Of a stretch of 64,000 bases of DNA, positions 56,101-64,000 are shown in pieces. The DNA comes from Tribonema minus. Taxonomy: Eukaryota; Sar; Xanthophyceae; Tribonematales; Tribonemataceae. The DNA lies in contig JAFCMP010000124.1 in assembly GCA_017506865.1 (NCBI GenBank), positions 1 through 64,000 of the forward strand, written 5' to 3'. Every line of letters starts with the position of its first letter. Positions within the stretch are counted from its first letter, which is position 1. The position numbers and the translations under genes were made by a program. Under the pieces are notes generated by a model, which was not told the DNA's origin, searched no databases, and saw nothing but the letters and a program-made list of their open reading frames with translations.

Positions 56101-59100
56101 AACTTCAGGTGCTGCGTTACAGCTTGCAAGCGAGAAACATGCTCAACAGGTGGTGACTCACCTCATAGCTACTTCAACTGGTGGTGACTCACCTCATCAG
56201 TGACCAGTATCACCCCTTCGTGTTTCTTGACTACGTTGCACAGAGCCTCCAGCTCCTCATTCGTAAACACCTTGCCTGTTGGGTTCTACGACAATTGAAC
56301 CAGCAGGGGCATGCATCAGTCGCACAACAGGACCAGGGATGGAATTTGGATGAGCATTAGGGTCGCATGCTGGTAATGCAGTCTGCTTAGGGTTAAGGTT
56401 AGGTTAAATCTTCTGCTAGTTAGGTTAAATCTATCTGCAAGCGCCGGTGGAAGTGTGATGTGTGCTTCCTACAGTGCGCTTTGCGCATTGACGTGCACAA
56501 ATGCCTTCCAAGAAAATTCTCTGGCGCAGCGCATGTCATATACGTGTTGCAGTATCAATCTCAAAAGTTAGGGTTAGGTTGAGTTCAGGTTTAGGGTTAG
56601 ATTCGCCGGCGCTGCCACTGTCGGCACCAGCTGCGCAGTGAGGCTCATGTGCCTATGCGTACGCCGAATCGAAATCATGCAGCACGCGCGGCATGAAAAT
56701 CTTGCACGGCTGTCCTGCCTGCAGTCACGCTTGCAGCCGAAAGCTGCTGAGGGTGCAGGGTTACTTTTGCAGCTGGTCTTGATAACATTCAGTAGCACTC
56801 AAATTAGGGGGGGGGGGGGGTTGAGCAACACATTCCTGGTCTTGTTCGTGAAGGCCTCCTCGAACTCTATCAAACAAAATTGAGTAGCCTTAGGCCATGC
56901 TGCGGGGCGCACTTGCAGGCAAGTTTCAAAACTGGTGCTCTTGGTGCTCTTGCTGGCATCCGATTTCAGTCAGGGTTGGAGATTGGGTTCAGTCTCAAAC
57001 GAGGTTTGTTGAGTGCAACTTACTCGTGATTCTCCGCAAATTCCTCCACATACAACCCATATCAATCCTAACCCTAGGGTTGGGTCACCTCAAAGCGAGC
57101 AGGCCTATTCGCAGCTGGCACGTCTGAATACACTGAGGGACAGGGTTAGAGTTCCGTCTCACATGCGGGTTGTTGAGCAACACTGCTCGCGTCTTGTTCG
57201 TGAAGGCAGCCTCAAACTCGGTCACGTCAAACCCCCAGCCCCCCTTGTCATCCGGCTTGAGCGGCACGAATGTGCACTTCCCTCCCGCCATCTGTAGAGC
57301 AACGCCATCACCAAATGCATGTAATAACATGCATGTAATAACATCAGTCACAATGATGGTGGACAAACTGTAGGGTGACAGCTCGCGTGCGCAACTATAA
57401 CATGTGCTTGCCCTGGTGGGCAATGAAAGGCACTCTGACGAGCATACGTGTGAGGGACATGAAAGAAGCATGCAGGCAATAATGGTGGACAAACCGTACT
57501 GTGACAGTTTGCGGGCGCAACTATCTAAACAGAAGAACACGGTGTGTGAGGCACCCAGATTTTAAGGTGTGCTGAGCATTGGGGCAGTGTCAGCAGACTG
57601 GGTCGTATGCAAAAATCATGTGCACTTGCTAGTGTCAACGGGTCTGTCAGTGTGGCCTGCTGCCTCAGGATTAGGGTTAGATGTGAGCATACCATCATAT
57701 CACATCTACATGCTGAACACCTAAATCATTACCTGGGGCAATTGGGGTTAAATGTCAGCATCGCACTCGGAGTGAGGGTGCACCCTGAGGGTGGGCGTTC
57801 CTGACCGTTCATGATTTGACCCTGACCCTAACCCTAACCCTAACACTAACCCTAAAAAATTTCATGCTCCTGCTGGAAATGTTGAGATTGCTACTCCCAC
57901 ATGAACACATGCAGGCAATTGGGAATACTATGTCCAATGGCTTCTGTCCTGCTGGCAGTGGGTCACGGGCAAGAGTCGCCACAATAAAGCATTACCAACC
58001 CGTTCACCGTACAACACTCATCATTGGAACTCAAGCAGTAAAGTCAAGGTAGGATGCTGCCCTTGCTGTACGAGAAAACACACTCAAGAGAGTTGATTGC
58101 TGGGAGTCATTGACTGATCATTGGAGCTGACCTGTACTTTAGGAGCGCACACATCACCTTGGATCATTCATCCATTTGATTCATTCGTCCATTTATTCAT
58201 TAAAGTCATTTATTCATTCATTCATTGACGCACTGAGCACTGGCATTTACCTGTACTTGAGGAGCGAACACATCATCTAAAAAAGAATTCATTCATGTGA
58301 GTCATTCATTCATCCATGTGTTCATTCACATACTGGGCACTGGCGCTCACCTGTACTTGAGAAGCGTACACATCATCCCAAGTCATTCATGCATTCAACT
58401 ACGCAATTCATTCATTGATTCATTCATTCACGTACTGAGCACTGGCGCTCACCTGTACTTGAGGAGCGTACACATCAAAGGCTGGCTCAAACACCACCAC
58501 CTGCACGCAATCAAAATCAACAACAACATGTGCATATGTGGCAGTTGCATCAGCACCGAGTATGTGTCTGCATTAACAGCAACTGCCAAAGCATCTCTTA
58601 CCCTCATGACATTTGCTGCATATGCAACTGTTGTAATTTACCACCAACACTGTGGCAGTGTGTTACATTGCATGTAAGATTGTAGAGCTCCCAGCGTTGT
58701 ATTGTGTCATGTCATCACGACAGCAGTGACCTGCCACACTGATGCTTCAGCTTGCCCAAAGAAAGTATTTGTGCTGGCACAGCACACCACCAGCTCAATG
58801 TAGGTTCAATACTGCCGCAACTGCGACAGTCGTCAGCTTATTGTACTTAGGGTTTGGGTTAGGGTTGCATCTGGAGACCGCACACCCTGTACAGCATTAC
58901 CTAGTGAGTTTAGCGAGAATCTGCCTCTATCAGTACGCTTCAAAGTGGGTTGCTTGTATGCACCAGAGGCATAAGAGAAACAGACCTGACCATCAGGATG
59001 GCAATATGAATCGAAAGCTTCATGCAAATATTTACGCGGGCCAGAAAAAGCGAGAATCGGTACAATATCATTGTTCTACCCCCAACCCTAACCCAAACAC

Positions 59101-60967
59101 GATTGTCTCATCAACCTTTTATGGCCGAGCAGAATTGTCTCTGTTGTCTGAGCTTGTTGTAATTCACAACATCACAAAAGACAATAGGCACAGATATGCA
59201 TACAAGATGAATGGCTACAGGCACTGTGCGTGTTGCGTGCTCGCCAGTATACATAGTACTTCTGAAAGACATGTTGTTGCCATGCAAAAATACTGATATG
59301 CTGTATCCCGCCACGGAAGCTGCCACTACACCTTGTGCAGAACTCGCAGTGTTCAGGGTATGCTATGCATATAGAGTATGTACGTGTCGGAGCATATCAC
59401 AGTAACATGATCATTGCCGTTTGCACGCTTGGCGGTTACAGCAGTTACACTTGCCGGTAGACAGACTACAATACATGCTCTTCTAGCGGCACACGACTGG
59501 CGTCGGCTTTCTTTTGCACTGTTCACCTTGATGTCTACCTCTGCGGGTGTGGAGCAGAGCAGCAGCTCTCTGCGCTGCAACGGTACGTATGTATGCATAC
59601 CCCGCAGTGATGGACAACATGTTTATGCAATGTACGTTTGATGATATCGCACCCAGCGCGAAAACTGCCACTTTGCCTTGCACAGAACTTGTCGCGTTCA
59701 GGGTACGCCATTCGTGTAGGGTATGTAGGGTATGTGCATATACCCCTGCCATAGCCTCACCTCGTCGCCATCGCTCAGCAGCGCCTGCCAGATGGCAAAC
59801 AGCCCCTCTGTGCACCCCATGCTCACTGTGACCTCCGTCATACCGTTGATGTCCCGCCCCATGAGCTTAGAGTACTGCTCTGCGAGCACCTGTGGGATGA
59901 CATGAAGCAGCAGGTCGCATGTATTGGTGTTGTACACTGTTAAACACAGCATCTTCGCCAGCATGGCAAACGCGGAGGCGTGTATATATATACTTCTATG
60001 CAATATTATTCAGGCTGGGCATGATTCCGCAGTGATCACGTCAAACACAACGTCACATTCACACCTCTCTATGAGTACACACAGTCCCTCTCAACAGATG
60101 TGAGCATAGCAGGCCATGCCGGTCATGCTATTGTCAACCTCAGAGGTCATGCCGTCAACCTGATAGTCATGTCGGCACAGGCAGCGGCTATGAAGTCTAG
60201 CGCGCTGTGGCGGGTAGGTTTGTCGTCATGTGAGAGCAGCGCGCAACAAACATTCCTGCAATCCATCCACACATCACATGAGCACCACCTTCACAAGAGT
60301 CCGCAGCAACAACTATTGCAAGCAAGACATGCCCCCACCAGATAACAGTACCTGCAACAGATACTGTTACAGGTATGCCATGCATTTTGCTCAAACTTGC
60401 ACAGCATGTCACTGGTACCTACCTGTACCAGAGCGGGGTGCCCTGCGGACCTTGCGTACTGATTGAAGTTCTCCTGAACTGCCTTTGCCACCGCCTGCTT
60501 GCAGAAGTCCGGGCAAGGCCAGTCAGGGAAGCCCTGGCCCAGGTTGAAAGCGCCGTGCTGTACCGCCAGCGGTGTGAACTCAGCCCACACTGTGGGGTCC
60601 ATCAGCCCACGCATTCTGTGGCATCAAGGACACAGATGAATCATGAGCAGCGCAGGCAATCATGTCAAATGTTGAAGTTCATGTATGTTGTTGAAAAGGA
60701 GAAAAGGAGATGAAGCTGCTTCCACTCGTCATTGTGCGTGCAGAACCAACGTTGAAGCCACGCCAACCTCCTTGTTGGTTCTTTAGCTCAACTCATACCG
60801 CATGCGTCTGACACCTAGGCTGGCTGCAGATGTTGTTTAATCGGACTGCTGATGTCGCTGCTGCTCGCGATGCGTGATACAAGAGCGATGGCGATTTTGA
60901 GAGCATCAATCAAGCAATTGTGGCTCGCTTACCTGGGAGGCGCGCTGTGAGTCGTAAAGGCAGACAT
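50162..60967 (-). CDS. KYAT: Kynurenine-type aminotransferase / cysteine-S-conjugate beta-lyase, 11 exons
   Basis: PLP-dependent class I/II aminotransferase; family members transaminate kynurenine, glutamine or methionine with 2-oxo acids. Exons: 60967-60933, 60615-60423, 59889-59761, 58500-58453, 57291-57163, 56285-56193, 54269-54204, 53267-53094, 52431-52305, 51352-51177, 50278-50162; in phase throughout, 428 residues, the normal family length. Landmarks: FNLGQGFPDWP, NQYARSAGHP, SMGCTEGLFA, NNPHNPTGKVF (Asn179 contacts PLP), VTDEVYE (Asp208, Tyr211), the Schiff-base Lys242 in SSAGKTFSTTGWKVGW, and PIVPEGGIFVVAD. The start ATG (MSAFTTHSAPP) has a good context (accATGT) and no obvious organelle signal, so cytosolic location is likely. 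Intron 10 has a GC donor, TACAAG|GCAAGT. About 88% of the locus is intron; introns contain a hAT-like relic, a MITE and duplicated exon edges. Confidence 0.95.
50564..50965. mobile_element. MITE with GGTTGACATATAC termini
   Basis: The left end GGTTGACATATACAG (50564-50578) is matched on the other strand by GGTTGACATATACGG (50951-50965). CCGTATGA and CGTATATA motifs crowd the first 60 and last 90 bp. No target duplication is evident. It is located in aminotransferase intron 10. The superfamily cannot be told. Confidence 0.6.
53250..53470. repeat. Three copies of the acceptor and 5' edge of aminotransferase exon 8
   Basis: GTCAATGTGCGGTCCTGCAG (minus-strand exon start and acceptor) occurs at 53254-53273 (true), as GTCAGTGTGCGGTCCTGTGA at about 53357-53376, and again exactly at about 53436-53455. 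The copies lie upstream in the intron, in transcript terms before the real acceptor. The third copy keeps the AG. Confidence 0.85.
55086..55958. mobile_element. hAT-like element relic, sister of 26711-27902, with telomeric repeats at its left end
   Basis: From about 55115 to 55952 it aligns with both termini of the element at 26711-27902: GCACC..TCGCGCGTA.CGCGA.AAAAT near the left, and GTACCGGTGC.AC.AGTTAACG..GCATCTCTG-like sequence at the right. The right end ends CGCGCCATCTCTG. The left inverted repeat is absent; instead TTTAGGGTTAGGGTTAGGG (about 55093-55115) abuts the body. CAATAG occurs just outside both ends (55086-55091, 55953-55958), perhaps the remains of the duplication. It lies in aminotransferase intron 6. 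Confidence 0.75.
56148..56200. repeat. Duplicated donor edge of aminotransferase exon 6
   Basis: GGTGGTGACTCACCTCAT occurs at about 56149-56166 and at 56181-56198. The second holds the true exon end and donor (minus strand GATGAG|GTGAGTCACC). The first is a copy 32 bp further into the intron, with its own intact GT. Confidence 0.85.
58121..58478. repeat. Four tandem copies of the 3' half of aminotransferase exon 4 with its donor, plus (TTCA)n
   Basis: CACTGGCGCTCACCTGTACTTGAGGAGCGTACACATCA-like units occur at 58441-58478 (true exon edge), 58339-58375, 58237-58277 and, more diverged, 58121-58158. They are separated by ATTCATTCATTC-type microsatellite. On the minus strand each reads GTGTACGCTCCTCAAGTACAG followed by gtgagc, gtgagc, gtaaat and gtcagc respectively. 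Confidence 0.92.
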
Positions 60968-61768
60968 GGTTCTTGTCTGATTCAAGTTGAGGCACCTTCG
61001 GACAACGACAGCTGCTTGACGGAGCGTCGTGGCAGCCTGTGTCGTCACTGGTGCTGCGACCAGTGGTGGGCGTGGGTTGCCGATTCACCGATGGTGTCGC
61101 AGAGCAACAAACCTTTCCTTCGAGTACAACTTCAAGTGAAGTTTTGCCAGTATTTGTTGGCCAACATATTCACACACGTTTGCAGTCTTGCAGTCGCATC
61201 GCCTTGAGCGCATGTATTGTTGCAATGACAATTTCCTGTGAGACGAGCGATGCTGCATTATGACAGCACTGCCCGCTCCCACCGCCGCTCGCTTGGGCGA
61301 CTTCAACCACGTGCAAAAAGGTGTCATCGCATCTAATGGCATCGCAATGAAAGTGTGCAGACTGGAGGAGCTGGCAGCTGCTTCTCCATGTCACAACCAA
61401 TGACTCACAGGGCCATGCTCAGCACACTCCATCAACATCAGTGACCACAAGGCAGTCTCTGCTCCGAAGCAGGTCAGCAGCAACGGTTGCATCACCCATG
61501 CAGAATGACAAGAACAGAAGTTACATCAAGCGTAGGAAAACACAGTAGCAAGCAGTCATGTGTTCACTGTGTGCACATACGGACTGTTCCTACCTACCTA
61601 CATACACTGGCCCTGTCAGGTCTGATGAACGACATGCAGCTCAGCTGCCATGTCAATAAAGCACCTTGAAATACTGTTTTGAAATAACATGCAGCAGTGC
61701 TGCTATGGCGACCCGAAGTTCACTGCCCGCGCAGTCACACAAGATTCCCATAGGCTCGCCTTGTGTAT
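60968..61768. other. Aminotransferase upstream region
   Basis: This 0.8 kb between the aminotransferase start codon and the 3' end of the next minus-strand gene should hold the aminotransferase promoter. CAACTTCAAGTGAAGTT lies at about 61127-61144. No other structure can be called. Confidence 0.4.
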
Positions 61769-62573
61769 CTATGCACTCGGATTCTGCTGTACAGACGTCG
61801 TCTGCGCGCTGTGCGACTTGCTATGATGTTGTGCTCCTTCCCCCTCTACCCTAACTATGATTGGCTCCGAACTCTCCTGTTGGCTCGATGCAGATTGCCG
61901 CTTTGCTGCTGCGGCAGCTGCCGCCTGCTGTCTGTCTCTTTGCCGTAGATCCTGTGCGATTGCTTGTTGCTCAGGCGTCAGTGGCGGCAGTGCGTATTTG
62001 ATGGCCAAGGCACGCCTGCGAGCCAAATACTGGACAAGCAGCAGTAGCAACACATGCACGCAGGAAGCTAGATATTAGACGAACCACATTTGCGGGCAAA
62101 TAAAAACTGCCAATTAGAACATGTAAAAATGGTCACTGCAGCTGAGAAGCAACATTACTAGAGAAGCATGGACTGCCTGAGGCACAATTAGATGTCTGTC
62201 AGCGCAAGATTCTGAACCAAGATTTCTCCATCAATGCTGAAAGCGACCGTTGCCGCTTTTGTAGCACACATGCGACGCCAGCAGGATACAATGCAAGTCA
62301 AGGCATCAGAGAACACGCATGGTTCGCGCAAGTGAAGAATGGAATGGGCAGCATGGCACCGCGCCTCTGACGCAGTCACGCGACTGCATCAAAGCCATTT
62401 GCACAAGGACGCATGCCCACCTGTTGCGCATCGGCGTTCCCCTTATCCCGCTGATCCGTTATCTGCTCATGCATTATCTGCCAGATGTAGATCTTGGCGG
62501 CATAGCCTCCTGCAATCACTGCGCCAACTCCAAACCACAATTGCCCTTTTGTGAGTCTCGACACCGCTCCCAT
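61769..62573 (-). CDS. Small single-pass membrane protein, 2 exons, unidentified family
   Basis: Exon 62573-62421 opens with MGAVSRLTKG and contains a hydrophobic segment QLWFGVGAVIAGGYAAKIYI at about residues 11-30. It ends CAG|GTGGGC. Exon 62029-61769 (acceptor tgcttgtccag) joins in phase 0 and encodes YLARRRALAIKY, a Gln/Ala-rich probable coiled coil (QAIAQDLRQRDRQQA) and a polar tail to TAG; 137 residues in all. The topology, a short N-terminus, one membrane segment and a charged helical tail, is common among small mitochondrial inner-membrane and assembly proteins, but I do not recognise the family and do not infer a function. Confidence 0.6.
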
Positions 62574-64000
62574 GCCTGCTTTCTGAGCCCGTTGCGCGCA
62601 GTTCGGTGTTGAGGTGCACGATGCTCTGATGCTCGGCTGTCACGGGGAGTGAAACGCACTTGTCCTCAGGTCAACTTCAAGCGTTGAAGTTTTTCTAGCT
62701 TCGTGAAAGATCTTATCAGTGGGACCACGGCAGGCCCGCAGCTGAGCCCTTCGCCAGTCAGCAGTGGAGAAGTGCTCTGCCGTTCCCTGTAGTGCCGCCA
62801 TGTTTATCATCAAGCCCACGCATCAACGAGGGCCGCAAAGTCTGCGGCTGAAGACGTTGAAGAATGTGTCCATCTGCTTGGCTGCATTCGGAGGACTGCG
62901 GCTAGTACACGAGTACCTCTTGAAATGCAGCTGAGGAGCGGCTCGGCGATGGCGTCGTGGACTAATTTATGCAGCAGCCCAGGCATGGGTGCCTATATGT
63001 ACAAATGTGGTGATCAAAGAACGATGGCGGCTTTTCAAGCCCGCAGCCGCAAAGCCTCAGGTGAGAACGATGGTTTTGCTTAGCATGCCGTGCTATGGCG
63101 CACCTGAGGCTGTAGCTGTGAATAAGTTCCGACCTGATCAGAGCTCGCGTATTGTAAAACGACTGTCCCTATGGTATCTGCCTGGTCGCACTTGACTCCC
63201 CAGGCTGGCCAAGTGCGGCCAAGCAATCACAGGGGTCGCTTGACCACATGCTGAGTTTAATAAGAAGAATTTATTGATGCTTGCAAGGATAATCCACTGT
63301 CGCCACATGCACCAAGTCCCTGCGGGCACGGTGATCATCGGCCTCGGTCTTTGAGCCCTTGCCACACTAACACAACAAGCTGCACTTGCGCGAGTTTGGT
63401 GGGCTCTTTGCCTTTCCGGCCACCCACTGCACTGTGCATGCAGCATACATACTCCGCCCTTTGTACCACGTGCGAAAAGCTGCCACAACGTGATTGCGTG
63501 CTTCAAATCATGCGAAGCATCGTTACGCCACCCATGACGTCTTTCAACAGCGGCACCCTTGCTGTTCCTGTGCTGGTTGCCAGGCGCAAGAAACGGATGG
63601 ACAAGCCGCACCTTGACCCTACGTGCACATACAATGGATCAACTGCTCTCGACCCGCTTGACCCACACGCACAGCGCCACCATAGGATCAGAAGCATGGG
63701 ATGGCAGGCAGAGGACGAGGCATGCTGCTGCCTGACACACAACAATGAAATGTTTGTTTGCTCTTTCCGATATCACCGACTTTGAATGGGTTGTGCTGCT
63801 GAATTGATAAATTTCTGCTTCGTTTGTTCATTTTGGATTGACATGCATGGCTAGTAATCCAACGGTCAGCAATGTTTATTGCCTGCTCAGTGACATACCC
63901 TGGATTCAAAGCCCCCTTTGCTGCACAAATTTGAGTTGTCAGCCTTCCAAGTTGTTGGTGGAATCATTTGCCAGCACACTGGACACCAAAATCCTAGATG
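62574..64000. other. Right end of the window, no supported gene
   Basis: Open frames of 144-157 codons overlap on both strands at 63138-63785, but neither shows a motif or splice context that I trust. A palindromic CAACTTCAAGCGTTGAAGTT sits at about 62671-62690. A gene continuing beyond the window cannot be excluded. Confidence 0.4.

Noticed and set aside
63138-63785. Overlapping 144-157-codon frames on both strands at the right end
   Set aside because: No motif, no splice context, and neither strand is clearly the coding one.
1-64000. CRISPR arrays, bacterial operons, rRNA genes
   Set aside because: The sequence is plainly eukaryotic nuclear DNA; the direct repeats present are telomeric, microsatellite or tandem intron duplications.

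Overview
The window is a chromosome end from a nuclear eukaryotic genome, most likely a flagellate green alga. The left 0.6 kb is a CCCTAA array in the orientation of a left telomere. Genes have short, high-GC exons cut by 0.3-2 kb introns, and there is a plant/algal mix of genes: an NCA2/DGS1-type mitochondrial membrane protein, a plant-type GH10 xylanase with a carbohydrate-binding module, and an EF-hand protein resembling axonemal calcium sensors. The vertebrate-type repeat TTAGGG is known from some chlamydomonadalean algae. The species assignment is an inference.\n\nLayout. 1-0.6 kb: telomere. 0.9-1.35 kb: protein-kinase relic cut off by the telomere. 2.6-12.2 kb (-): NCA2/DGS1 gene, 9 exons. 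12.9-15.6 kb (-): calmodulin-like EF-hand gene, 3 exons. 16.2-22.2 kb (+): a nest of four copies of one RLE-class non-LTR retrotransposon, one nearly full length. 23.7-35.7 kb (-): GH10 xylanase gene, 13 exons, with at least three DNA-transposon-like elements in its introns. 35.7-38.8 kb: intergenic repeats. 38.8-41.3 kb: weak exons, an inverted pair of relics and a Harbinger-like MITE. 42.1-43.8 kb (-): splice-consistent exons of unknown genes. 44.5-49.0 kb (+): a Crinkler/RHS-like P-loop NTPase plus PD-(D/E)XK nuclease gene. 50.2-61.0 kb (-): kynurenine-type aminotransferase, 11 exons. 61.8-62.6 kb (-): a small single-pass membrane protein. I call no gene in 62.6-64 kb.\n\nThe exon models were built by hand from protein-family resemblance, splice signals and phase. 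Every multi-exon model closes in frame, but none is backed by transcripts. The genes do not form a pathway; they are unrelated housekeeping, cell-wall, flagellar and defence/effector-like functions in repeat-rich subtelomeric DNA.\n\nMost unusual: (i) introns of two genes carry degenerate tandem copies of the adjacent exon edge with its splice site, seen at five exon edges; (ii) two hAT-like elements have each switched the same terminal hexamer at both ends (ACCAGT/ACTGGT versus ACAAGT/ACTTGT); (iii) every retrotransposon 3' junction abuts GTAC; (iv) degenerate telomere repeats recur inside introns.
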